Shown here: one piece after another, positions 26,447 through 36,400 of the stretch
Layout of the letters: the number at the start of each line of letters is the position of its first letter
How positions within the stretch are numbered: position 1 is the first letter of the stretch
Assembly (NCBI GenBank): GCA_012797735.1
Contig: JAAZOP010000019.1
Span: 1 to 38,041, forward strand
Direction of reading: 5' to 3'
Length of the DNA: 38,041 nt
From: Myxococcales bacterium
GTDB lineage: Bacteria > Myxococcota_A > Polyangia > DRWM01 > JAAZOP01
Program-made: the position numbers and the translations under genes
Notes under the pieces: generated by a model
What the model was told of the DNA's origin: nothing
The model's input: the letters and a program-made list of their open reading frames with translations, nothing else
Databases searched by the model: none

Positions 26447-28087
26447 TCAGGGCGACGGGCGCGGCAGAGGGAAACCCTCGCCGGTCGTGCGCAGGCCGAC
26501 CAGCTCGGCCGGGTCGCCGCGCATCGCCAGCCACAGCGGCGCCCCACCCTCCCCGGCCGCAAGGCATCCGAGGATCCGGGGCGAGCCGCCCGGGAGCTTC
26601 CAGGCGCCCCCGGTTGTCGGTTCGATCAGAAGGTGCACGTCGGGCGGCACGATCGCGAAGGCGGCGTCACGGCGAAAGACGTTGCAGAAGTGGACGGCCG
26701 CTTCCCAGCGCACGCTGCCGTCGTCGGAGACGAGGGCGGTCCAGGGCGGTTCGAGCGCGGTGGCGACGACGCCGTCGGCGAGCGGCCAGAAGTAGCGCGT
26801 CGTCCCGGGGAGAACGAGCGACCCGGCCGGGGTGCCGTCGGGATGCAGGCGTTGCAGCGCCAGCGGGTCCGCGCCGTAGGCGCCGAACTCCTCGGGTTCC
26901 TCGCCCTCCACGACCGGGAAACCGCCGGTGGCGACCTCCCACAGGATCCGGCCGTCCGCGGGGTCGAGGCTCCTGGTGATGACGCAGTCGGGGACCAGGA
27001 CGGCCGTCGCGCGCTGCTGCGGCCCGGGCACCGGTCGCACGCGTCCCTCGATGTAGGGGCCGGGACAGTCGCCGGAGAGGTCGAACTCGCGCGCCCAACG
27101 CTCCGCGCCGGTGCGCAGGTCGAGCCGCACGACGCGCCTGGCCCGGGCGTCCCGCTGGCCGTCGTACTCGACGAAGATCCCTTCGTGGCGGTCGAACAGC
27201 ACGGCGTTGGCCAGGCCGGTCGGGGTCAACGTGCGGGTCCACCTCGGCGTCTCGGCGGGGCCGAACCCTTCGAGCCGCCGGCCTTCGCGGTCGCCGCGGG
27301 CCACGACACCGACGCCGCCGGCGACGCCGAAGGTCCGGATGTCGCTCAGGCCGCAGCGGCGCGCGGCGTGTCCGCGATGGTCCCAGACCTCGCTGTCGGG
27401 ACCACGGAGGCGCGGCCCGAGGAGGCGGCCATCGGCGGGGTCGAGCATGCGGACGGCGCAGGCCGCGTAGCTCTCGAGACGCACGCCGCGGCCCCACTCG
27501 GTGAGGTCCACCGAGAAGCCCTCTTCCACCGGGGTGCGCCAGAGCGTGCGGCCGTCGTCCGCGGCCAGCCGCAGAACGAGGGCATGCTGTTCGGAGTCGG
27601 TCGCATCGACGAGAATCAGGGTTTCGCCGTCGCGGGTGCCCGCATCGACCCCGTACCAGGTCTCGCCGCCGGCGGGGCGGGCGGTCCAGCGGACGGAGCC
27701 GGTTCGGGCGTCGAGGAGGGAGACGGCGCCGTCGGGATCGAAGGCGGCCAGCGCCGGTCCGGCGGGCGTCTCGAGGACGGGGGACGGGGTGAACGAGCCG
27801 GCGGGGTGCGACCAGGCGATCTCGGGCTCGGGCAGTTCGTCGAGGGGCAGGGGCGGAGCGGCGTCGACCGCCGCTTCCGCCGGTGCGGCGGCGGCGTCGC
27901 CCGTCTCCGCAACGACGTCCGGGGCGGTCGCGCCGGAATCCGCCGCGGCGATCGGAGTCCCGTCGGCCCGCAGGCCGCCGGTGCGGGTGTCCGAGCCGCC
28001 GGCGCCGGGCTTGCAGGCCGGGCCGGCGAGCGACAGGCAGACGAGAAGGCGGATCGCAAGAGCCGGTGCGTGCACCATGACGGGCAT
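26447..28087 (-). CDS. PQQ-like beta-propeller repeat lipoprotein
   Basis: Signal LLVCLSLAGPAC; repeated TGSVRWTAR, DGRTLWRTP, TGAERWARE, DGRILWEVA, DGSVRWEAA motifs; GGAG before the ATG at 28087. Confidence 0.8.
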   Translation of the reverse strand: MPVMVHAPALAIRLLVCLSLAGPACKPGAGGSDTRTGGLRADGTPIAAADSGATAPDVVAETGDAAAAPAEAAVDAAPPLPLDELPEPEIAWSHPAGSFTPSPVLETPAGPALAAFDPDGAVSLLDARTGSVRWTARPAGGETWYGVDAGTRDGETLILVDATDSEQHALVLRLAADDGRTLWRTPVEEGFSVDLTEWGRGVRLESYAACAVRMLDPADGRLLGPRLRGPDSEVWDHRGHAARRCGLSDIRTFGVAGGVGVVARGDREGRRLEGFGPAETPRWTRTLTPTGLANAVLFDRHEGIFVEYDGQRDARARRVVRLDLRTGAERWAREFDLSGDCPGPYIEGRVRPVPGPQQRATAVLVPDCVITRSLDPADGRILWEVATGGFPVVEGEEPEEFGAYGADPLALQRLHPDGTPAGSLVLPGTTRYFWPLADGVVATALEPPWTALVSDDGSVRWEAAVHFCNVFRRDAAFAIVPPDVHLLIEPTTGGAWKLPGGSPRILGCLAAGEGGAPLWLAMRGDPAELVGLRTTGEGFPLPRPSP

Positions 28088-28182
28088 CGTACTCCGGAAC
28101 CGCGGCCACGGGCCACCAGGCGTTTCCGCCTCGCCCGACTCCCCCTTCCCCACCGGTCGCGGATCGCGTATAGCGTGCGCCC

Positions 28183-29583
28183 ATGGGCGGCTTCTTCGGC
28201 GTGGTGTCGCGGGACGACTGCGTGACGGACCTGTTCTTCGGCACGGACTACCACTTCCACCTCGGGACGCGGCGCGGCGGCCTGGCGGTGTTGCACGACG
28301 GCGGCGTGACGCGGTTCATCAAGGACATCTCGAACGCGCAGTTCCGGTCGAAGATGCAGGCCGACCTGCCGCGGTTGCGGGGCCGGGTGGGGATCGGGGT
28401 GATCAGCGACACGGACGACCAGCCGATCCTGTTCCGCTCGCACCTCGGACTGTTCGCGATCTCGACCGTCGGGGTCATCCGCAACGCGGAGGCGCTGGCG
28501 GCGCGGATCTTCGCCGAACGGTCGGGGCATTTCTCGGAGGTGCGGGGCGGGGCGATCAACCCGACGGAACTGGTGGCGGCGCTCCTGAACCAGGAGGCGA
28601 CGTTCGAGGACGGGATCCGGCGGGTGCTGGAGGTCGTGGAAGGTTCGTGCTCGCTGCTGGTGGCGACGCCGAAGGGGTTGTACGCGGCGCGCGATCGGTT
28701 CGGGCGCACCCCGGTGACGATCGGGGCGAAGGACGGGGCGCGGGCCGCGACGCTGGAGACGTCGGCGCTGCCGAACCTCGGCTACCGTGTCGAGCGGTAC
28801 CTCGGTCCGGGCGAGGCGGTGTTCCTGACGGCGGAGGGCGACGAGACGCGGGTGCCGCCGGGCGACCGGCTGCGGATCTGCTCGTTCCTGTGGGTCTACT
28901 ACGGGTACCCGGCGTCGTCCTACGAAGGGATCAACGTGGAGGCGGCGCGGTACCGGTGCGGGGAACGGCTGGCGGCGCGCGACGACGTGGCGGTCGATAC
29001 GGTCGCCGGCATCCCGGACTCGGGCGTGGGCCACGCGATCGGCTACGCGGCGGCGCGGGGGCTGCCGTACCGCCGCCCGTTCGTCAAGTACACGCCGACC
29101 TGGCCGCGCAGCTTCATGCCGCCGAACCAGTCGCTCCGCGACCTCGTGGCGCGGATGAAACTCATCCCGATCGATGACCTGATCCGGGGCCAGCGACTGC
29201 TGTTCTGCGACGACTCGATCGTCCGCGGCACGCAGCTCCAGGACACGATCCGCTACCTGTTCGAGCGCGGGGCGAAGGAGGTCCACATGCGGCCGGCCTG
29301 CCCGCCCCTGGTCTACGCCTGCCCGTACCTCAACTTCTCCCGCTCCCGCTCCGAGATGGACCTCGCCGCCCGCCGCGCCATCCGCGAGATCGAAGGACGC
29401 GACGACGCCGACCTCGCCCGGTACGCCGACCCGGACTCGGAGGCGTACGCGGCGATGGTCGAGCGGATCCGCGTCGGCCTGCGACTCACCACCCTGCGGT
29501 ACCAGCGACTGGGGGACCTGGTCGAGGCGATCGGCCTGCCGAAGCACAAGCTGTGCACCTTCTGCTGGGACGGGGTCGGATGA
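28183..29583 (+). CDS. Amidophosphoribosyltransferase (PurF)-like protein lacking N-terminal Cys
   Basis: MGGFFGVVSRDDCVTDLFFGTDYHFHLGTRRGGLAVL...IDDLIRGQRLLFCDDSIVRGTQLQDTIRYLFERGAKEVHMRPACPP. In-frame TAG lies just upstream of the ATG. Confidence 0.88.
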   Translation: MGGFFGVVSRDDCVTDLFFGTDYHFHLGTRRGGLAVLHDGGVTRFIKDISNAQFRSKMQADLPRLRGRVGIGVISDTDDQPILFRSHLGLFAISTVGVIRNAEALAARIFAERSGHFSEVRGGAINPTELVAALLNQEATFEDGIRRVLEVVEGSCSLLVATPKGLYAARDRFGRTPVTIGAKDGARAATLETSALPNLGYRVERYLGPGEAVFLTAEGDETRVPPGDRLRICSFLWVYYGYPASSYEGINVEAARYRCGERLAARDDVAVDTVAGIPDSGVGHAIGYAAARGLPYRRPFVKYTPTWPRSFMPPNQSLRDLVARMKLIPIDDLIRGQRLLFCDDSIVRGTQLQDTIRYLFERGAKEVHMRPACPPLVYACPYLNFSRSRSEMDLAARRAIREIEGRDDADLARYADPDSEAYAAMVERIRVGLRLTTLRYQRLGDLVEAIGLPKHKLCTFCWDGVG

Positions 29584-29639
29584 ACCGCGGGGAGCCCCGC
29601 GGCCGGTCACAGTTCCGCCCCCCGCGGCCCCGAAAGGGC

Positions 29640-30161
29640 ATGCGGATCGTCCTCCTCGCGCTCCTCTGCGGTTCGTTCGGATGGGCCCGACTCGCGCGCG
29701 CCGAGTGCCGCGACTCGGCCGCCGGCGCCTACTCGCTCGACGTCCGGCTCAGTCCCGCCGCCGGCTGCCTCTGCCTGATGCAGGTAACGGTCTTCGAGGG
29801 TTCCGGCTGCGCCTCGGACCGGCGGCTGTGGGACGAGACGGTCGGCTGCAACCTCACCGAGCGGATCGCGGTGACCGACCAGGGACGGCTGGTGTCGATC
29901 CTCGCGCCGGCCACGGCTCGTCCGGACTGGTCGATCGTGGCGGTCCTCGAGCGGCGGGACGGCCGCGTGTCGAGGCGCGATCTGGCGCTGGAGGACCTGC
30001 CGGAGACGGCGGGGCTGCGAGGGGTGGTGCGACCGCGGTTCGAGGGGGCGGCGGTGCGGTTCTCGCCGGAGGTGGTGGTCTCCTTCGACCGGCTGGAGGC
30101 GGCCGCGTTCGCTGAGGAACGGGCGTCCCGGCGAGCGGCCCGCGATGGCGGCGTTCGCTGA
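29640..30161 (+). CDS. Predicted secreted protein of unknown function
   Basis: MRIVLLALLCGSFGWARLARAEC signal; Cys-containing body; no family recognised. Confidence 0.55.
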   Translation: MRIVLLALLCGSFGWARLARAECRDSAAGAYSLDVRLSPAAGCLCLMQVTVFEGSGCASDRRLWDETVGCNLTERIAVTDQGRLVSILAPATARPDWSIVAVLERRDGRVSRRDLALEDLPETAGLRGVVRPRFEGAAVRFSPEVVVSFDRLEAAAFAEERASRRAARDGGVR

Positions 30162-30242
30162 CGGACGGGTCTCCCGCCGCCTTCCGCCGCTCGACCCACC
30201 ACGCCGGCAGGTGGCCTATAGTGGCACACACGCCGGTCAAGA

Positions 30243-30284
30243 TTGACACGCCGCCTGACAATACGAACAATCATTACAATACGA
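30243..30284 (+). promoter_or_regulatory. AT-rich candidate promoter with 9-nt direct repeats
   Basis: TTGACA (30243-30248)-17 nt-AACAAT; ACAATACGA at 30258-30266 and 30276-30284 flanking ACAATCATT. Confidence 0.4.
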
Positions 30285-30329
30285 TGCACCGGTTAGACGC
30301 CTGGCACGGAAGGCGCTGCGAGTCGGTTC

Positions 30330-33308
30330 GTGCGCCTGTCCGTCGCCACCATGCTCCTGCCGGTAGCCCTGGTTGCGGGATGCGGCGACCGGGTGTTGGA
30401 AGAGCCGATCCTCGAGTGTCCGGAGAGCGGCGGGGTGTGTCCGGACCCGTTGCGGATCAACGAGGTGGTGGCGCGGAACCAGGGGGTGTGGATCGATGAG
30501 GCCGGCGAGACGGACGACTGGATCGAGTTGCACAACAGCGGCGCGGGACCGCTGTTCCTCGGGGGGTACCGCATCGGGGACGAGGAGGACGATCTGCACC
30601 CGCTGCCGGAGGTGACGCTCGAGCCCGGCGCGGTGTTGTTGTTGTGGGCCGACGGGGAGCCCGAGGAGGGGGCGTTGCACCTGCCGTTCCGGCTCTCGGG
30701 GACGGCGGACACGATCCTTCTGGTTTCCCCGGCGCGGAGGCTGGTCGACCGGGTGGAATGGACCGAGGCGGCGCCGAACGAGAGTCTGGCGCGTCTGCCG
30801 GACGGCGAGGGGGTGCCGGTGCGGTGCGGCTGGGCGACGCCGGCGCGGGCGAACGGGTCGGCGTGCGGGCCGCCGCCGCCGCCGGCGATGCCGGCGACGG
30901 TCGAGTTCCGGGAGTTCGGTTGGCCGGAGCGGTGGCCGGAGCCGGCGGGTCCGCTGGTGCTGAGCGAGCTGGCGTTGCGGCCGGCGGCGTTCGTCGAGGT
31001 GCAGAACGTCTCGGGGGCGGCGGTGGACCTGTCGCGCTACGAGTTGACGGTGAAGGAGCAGCCGCCGGGCGCGCCGTGGCCGATGCGGGTCGAGGGTCGC
31101 GCGCTGGCATGGCCGGTCGGGTCGCTCGAGCCGGGCGCGCGGATCGTGGTGCCGGTGACGGCCGGGGACACGGCGGGGCTGGAGGCGGCGCCGGACTTCG
31201 AAGGGGTGGTGTCGTTGTTCGAGATCGGGGTCGGGGCGCCGGTCGACCGGGTCGATTTCATGGCCTGGCCGGAGGGCGCCGTGCTGGCCCGGGTGCCGGA
31301 CGGCTGGGGGCGCCACCGGTTCTGCGCCAACGCGACGCCGGGGGAGCCGAACGACGCGTGCGAGCCGGTGCTCGGGCGCGAGGTTCCGGGCCGGCTGCGG
31401 CACCTGCGGACCCCGGGCGACTTCGCGGCGCTGGCCGACGGCGAGACGACGTTGGGGATGGACGCCGTGAAGTTCGTCGTCGACATGGACGCCGGCGACG
31501 TCGTGCATCTGCTCGGCAACCGGGCCTGGGATCTGCACTACACGTTCATCCGCGAGCGGATCGACGGCGACCCGCATCTCGACCGCTGCGACCCGGAGCA
31601 GAACGACCTGTTCCACCTCGGCTGGGCGCGCTTCAGCGAGGAGGAGTACTTCCGCGTCGAGGGCCGCCGCTACCTGCTCGGGACGATCGTCCACCACGCC
31701 GGCCGGGACCTCTGGACGGTGGAGTTCACCACCGGCGACGCCATCGTGGCCTCGCAGATGCTGCGGGCCTTCTTCGCGGTGGCCCGGCACGTCGATTTTC
31801 CCACCGAGCTGTGGATCCGGCCGCAGGGGTCGCGGCAGACGAGGGAACTGCTGTCGGTCGACGGCCAGGCGCCGATCGTCGACGAGAACGAGCCGTTCCG
31901 GGGGATGACGCTCCAGCCGCTCTCGCCCGGGGTCGCCTACGGCACGCTGACCTTCGTCCCTGCGGCCGACCTCGCCCGCACCCCGCTCGGGCCGCGCGTC
32001 GTGGCGGTCACGGACCAAGTGCCGAACGACCTGCCGCTGGTGGGCGGCCTGATCACGGAGGCGTTCCAGACGCCGCTGGCGCACGTCAACGTGCTGAGCC
32101 ACAACCGCGGCACGCCGAACATGGCGCTCGCCGGCGCCCGCTCGGACCCCCGCGTCGCCCCGCGGCTCGGCACGCTGGTGCGGCTGGAGGTGTTGCCGGG
32201 CGGCTTCGATCTGCGGGCGGCGGACCCGGCGGAGGCCGAGGCGTTCTGGGCTTCCCGGCGGCCGACCGGCGACCCGCTGCGCCCGCGGCTCGACACCACC
32301 GTGCGGGGCGTCCGGATGCTGGCGGACCTCGGGATCGAGGACCTCGGCGCCGTCGGCGCCAAGGCCGCCCTGCTGGCCGAACTGGGGCGGCTCGCCGCGA
32401 GCGGGGGCGTCTGCGCCCCGGTGCTGCCGCCCGGCGCGTTCGCCGTGCCGCTGGTGCACTTCCGGGAGCACGCCGAGGCGAGCGGCGCGGCCCGGATGCT
32501 CGTCGAGGCGGAGGCCGACCCGGCGTTCGGCACCGACCCGCGGGTGCGATCCGAACGGCTGGCGGCGGTGCGGGCGGCGATCCGGTCGCACCCCGTGGAT
32601 CCGGCGTTGCTGCGGGAGGTGACGGAGCGGATCGAATCCCTGTTCGGCGCGCGGCGGGTGCGGATCCGCAGCAGCAGCAACGCCGAGGACCTGCCCGGGT
32701 TCAACGGCGCCGGGCTGTACACCTCGGCGAGCGCCGCGGCCGGCGACCCCGATCGGCCGGTGGAGGACGCGATCCGCGCCGTCTGGGCCAGCTTGTACGA
32801 CGAGCGGGCGTACGACGAGCGGGCCTACGCCAACGTGGACGAGCGTGCGGTGGCGATGGGGTTGCTCGTCCACGAGGCGTTCCTCTCCGAGCGGGCGAAC
32901 GGGGTGGTGATCACGCGCAACATCCTGAACCCGATCCGCTCCGACCAGTACTACGTGAACGCGCAGGCGGGGGAGGCCAGCGTGACCAACCCGGCGCCCG
33001 GGGTGACGACCGAGCAGTTCCTCTACCGGCGCGGCCGGTCCCCCCGGCTGGTCTACTACGCGCGGAGCAGCCTGCTGCCGGACGGGGAGCAGGTGTTGAG
33101 CACGGCGGAGGCCGACGAACTGGCATGCGTGGTGCAGCGCATCCACGACTACTTCCAGCCACGGCTGGACCCCGCCGGGGAGAACCGCTGGTTCGCCATG
33201 GACGTGGAGTTCAAGCTGGTGGGTCCCGGCCGGGACCTGGTGATCAAGCAGGCGCGCCCGTACGTCCTGGCGGACGCCGGCCGCCCGACCGACTGCCGCG
33301 AGTTCTGA
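30330..33308 (+). CDS. Predicted exported lipoprotein: lamin-tail-like domains plus phosphohistidine-like and PEP synthase/dikinase ATP-binding-like domain
   Basis: Lipobox LLPVALVAGCGD; lamin-tail-like LRINEVVARNQGVWIDEAGETDDWIELHNSGAGPLFLGGYRI; GGLITEAFQTPLAHVNVLSHNRGTPNMAL; VGAKAALLAELGRL...VRIRSSSNAEDLPGFNGAGLYTSASA...VVITRNI...DLVIKQARPYVL. Confidence 0.82.
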   Translation: MRLSVATMLLPVALVAGCGDRVLEEPILECPESGGVCPDPLRINEVVARNQGVWIDEAGETDDWIELHNSGAGPLFLGGYRIGDEEDDLHPLPEVTLEPGAVLLLWADGEPEEGALHLPFRLSGTADTILLVSPARRLVDRVEWTEAAPNESLARLPDGEGVPVRCGWATPARANGSACGPPPPPAMPATVEFREFGWPERWPEPAGPLVLSELALRPAAFVEVQNVSGAAVDLSRYELTVKEQPPGAPWPMRVEGRALAWPVGSLEPGARIVVPVTAGDTAGLEAAPDFEGVVSLFEIGVGAPVDRVDFMAWPEGAVLARVPDGWGRHRFCANATPGEPNDACEPVLGREVPGRLRHLRTPGDFAALADGETTLGMDAVKFVVDMDAGDVVHLLGNRAWDLHYTFIRERIDGDPHLDRCDPEQNDLFHLGWARFSEEEYFRVEGRRYLLGTIVHHAGRDLWTVEFTTGDAIVASQMLRAFFAVARHVDFPTELWIRPQGSRQTRELLSVDGQAPIVDENEPFRGMTLQPLSPGVAYGTLTFVPAADLARTPLGPRVVAVTDQVPNDLPLVGGLITEAFQTPLAHVNVLSHNRGTPNMALAGARSDPRVAPRLGTLVRLEVLPGGFDLRAADPAEAEAFWASRRPTGDPLRPRLDTTVRGVRMLADLGIEDLGAVGAKAALLAELGRLAASGGVCAPVLPPGAFAVPLVHFREHAEASGAARMLVEAEADPAFGTDPRVRSERLAAVRAAIRSHPVDPALLREVTERIESLFGARRVRIRSSSNAEDLPGFNGAGLYTSASAAAGDPDRPVEDAIRAVWASLYDERAYDERAYANVDERAVAMGLLVHEAFLSERANGVVITRNILNPIRSDQYYVNAQAGEASVTNPAPGVTTEQFLYRRGRSPRLVYYARSSLLPDGEQVLSTAEADELACVVQRIHDYFQPRLDPAGENRWFAMDVEFKLVGPGRDLVIKQARPYVLADAGRPTDCREF

Positions 33309-33445
33309 CGGCGTTTCCGGACGCACCGGCCGGACGGATTCCCCGGGTCCCGGCGCAAGCGGTTTCCATCCCCGGATCACGGCGGAATTTGCGCCGTGGC
33401 GGTATTCCCTTCATAGTAACGGCCGAGAAAGACGGGAGGTTCACC

Positions 33446-36400
33446 ATGGGTTCCATTCCTTTCCGGGGGTTCCTGACTGCTGCGCTCCTGCTGCTCGCGG
33501 CCGCCGCCGGCTGCGGCGACAGCACGACGCATGCCGACACCGGGGACGCCGTGGATGTCGACGCGGCGCCGGTCGAGTGCGGCAACGGGGTGATCGACCC
33601 GGGCGAGCAGTGCGACGACGGCGAGAACAACAGCGACACGCGCCGCGACGCGTGCCGCACCGACTGCCGGCGGGCGTACTGCGGGGACGGCGTGGTGGAC
33701 TCCGGCGAGTCGTGCGACGACGGCAACCGCGACGACACCGACGCGTGCCGGAACGACTGCTCGCCGCCGTCCTGCGGCAACGGGGTGCTCGACCCCGGCG
33801 AAGAGTGCGACGACGGCGCGCGGAACAGCGATACCGAGCCCGACGCATGCCGGACGACTTGCGCGCGGGCCTGGTGCGGCGACGGGGTCCGTGATGCCGG
33901 CGAGATGTGCGACGACGGCAACACCACGGCGGGGGACGGCTGCTCGCCGGTCTGCCGGATCGAGGAAGGGAGCGGCAACGGGTTGCTCGAGCCGGGCGAG
34001 GAGTGCGACGACGGCGCGCGGAACAGCGACCGGCTGCCCGACGCGTGCCGCACCGACTGCCGGCGGGCCTGGTGCGGCGACGGGGTCCGCGACTCGGCCG
34101 AGGAATGCGACGACGGGAACACGGCCGCCGGGGACGGTTGCGACGGGAGCTGCCGGATGGAGGCGCCGCCGAGCTGCGGCAACGGCGTGGTGGACGGCGG
34201 GGAGGAGTGCGACGACGGCAACACGTCCAATCTCGACGACTGCCTGAACAACTGCCGGGCGGCGACGTGCGGGGACGGTTTCGAACGGACCGGGGTGGAG
34301 GAGTGCGACACGGGGATCGCGTACGACGGGCTGTGCACGACCGGATGCGGCAGCGAGGGGACGCGGACCTGCGAGGCGGGCTGCCGGTGGGGCTGCGCGC
34401 CGCCGGCGGAGGCGTGCAACGGCGCCGACGACGACTGCGACGGCGCGGCCGACAACGGCTTCGCCTGCGTGCGGGGGACGGCGACCGCCTGCGTGACGCC
34501 GTGCGGTTCGACGGGGAACGGCGTCTGCACCGAGGCGTGCACGCTGCCGGCGGCCGCGGAGTGCGCGGCGCCGGCGGAGGCGTGCAACGGCGCGGACGAC
34601 GACTGCGACGGCGCGGCCGACAACGGCTTCCCGTGCGCCGCGGGCTCGACGGTGACGTGCCGGAGCGCCTGCCTGACGCCCGGCGTCGGGGTCTGCACGG
34701 CCGCGTGCCAGATCCCGACCGGCGACGCGTGCGCGCCGCCGGGCGAGGTCTGCAACGGGGTGGACGACGACTGCGACACGGCGGTCGATGACGGGTTCGC
34801 GTGCGTGCGCGGCACGCCGGTCTCGTGCACGACGAGCTGCGGTTCGGCGGGGACGGGGGCCTGCACGCCCGACTGCGAGGTCCCGGCGGGGGCGGGCTGC
34901 GCGCCGCCGGCCGAGACGTGCAACGGGCGCGACGACGACTGCGACGGCGCGGCCGACAACGGCTTCCCGTGCGCGGCGGGCTCCACGGTGGCGTGCACGA
35001 CGTCGTGCGGCTCCGCGGGCACGGCGCGCTGCGGCGACGACTGCTCGCCGCCGGCCGGCGGGACCTGCACCCCGCCGCCGGAAACCTGCAACGGCGCGGA
35101 CGACGACTGCGACACGGTCGTCGACGACGGCTTCGCCTGCTCGCCGGGGGCGCCGGTCGCCTGCACGACGAGCTGCGGATCCACGGGGAGCGGCGTCTGC
35201 ACCGCGGCGTGCGCGATCCCGACCGGGGCGGCCTGCGCGGCGCCGGCCGAGGCGTGCAACGGCGCGGACGACGACTGCGACACGGTCATCGACAACGGCT
35301 TCGCCTGTTCCGCCGGCGAGACCCGCGCCTGCACCGCCGGGGTCTGCTCGGGCACCCAGTCCTGCTCCGCCGCGACGTGCGACTGGGGCGCGTGCGACTT
35401 CGGGCCGGCGCCGGACAACGACAGCTGCTCGAGTCTCGGGATCGTGGACATCTCCTCCGGCGGCACGTTCCTCGGCTCGACCTGCGCGGCGACGAACGCA
35501 TTCACGGCCGGCGCCGCCTGCGGCGGGGGCGCGGGGTCGCCGGACGTCGTCTACCGGCTGGAGTTGACGGCCGCGGCGGACGTGACGCTGGACACGGTGG
35601 GGAGCGACTACGACGCGGTGTTGCAGCTCCGGTCGGGGCCGGCCTGTCCGGGCACCCTGCTGGCCTGCGACGACAACTCGGCGGGCGGGACGCCCGGCCA
35701 GGCGCGCCTCTTCCGCAATCTGGCCGCGGGCACCTACTTCGTGGTCGTCGACGGCGCGGGGACGTCCAGCCGCGGCAACTACAACCTCAACGTGACGATC
35801 GCGGCCACGCCGCCGCCGCCCAACGACGCGTGTGCCGGCGCGACCGATATCTCGGCCGGCGGCGTCTTCTCCGGTTCGACGCTGCAGGCGACCGACGACC
35901 ACAGCTACTCGTGCCGCCCGAGCGGGACGGGCGGGCGCGACGTCTGGTACACCTTCACGCTGCTGCAGCGCGAGGTGGTCTACCTCGACACGGTGGACGG
36001 CAACACCTGGGACTCGGTGTTGCAACTCCGCAGCGGCTCGTGCGCCTCGTCCACGGCGTTGACCTGCGCCGACGACCAGTGCCGCACCTACTCGGGCGGC
36101 CTCCGTTCCCAGATCGTGCAGGTGCTGGACCCGGGCACCTACTTCGTGGTCGTCGACGGCTGGAGCGGCACGTCCTCCGGCAACTTCGCGCTCCGCTTCC
36201 AGCATTCGCCGTGCGTGGCGGCGACGCAGATCACGGGCAACGGGCGCTACACCGGCACGACGACGGGCGCGGGCAACGATTCGGCCGGCGCGTGCGGCGG
36301 CTCCACGGCCGATGACGTCGCCTACTATCTCGGGTTGTGCGCGGCCCGCTCAGTGACCTTCTCCACCTGCGACCGCGGCACCACGTTCGACACCGTCGTC

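Noticed and set aside
30237-33380. 1047-aa minus-strand ORF
   Set aside because: Antisense shadow of the exported dikinase-like gene; Arg/His/Pro-rich with no recognisable family.
34415-35422. CRISPR-like regularly spaced repeats
   Set aside because: Units are in-frame protein repeats of 168 nt with coding variation, not short direct repeats with unique spacers.
33244-36205. 753-aa and 942-aa minus ORFs with repetitive Ser/Pro or Arg/Ala sequence
   Set aside because: Their repeats mirror the plus-strand Cys-rich repeats; the plus frame has signal peptide, known motifs and balanced composition.
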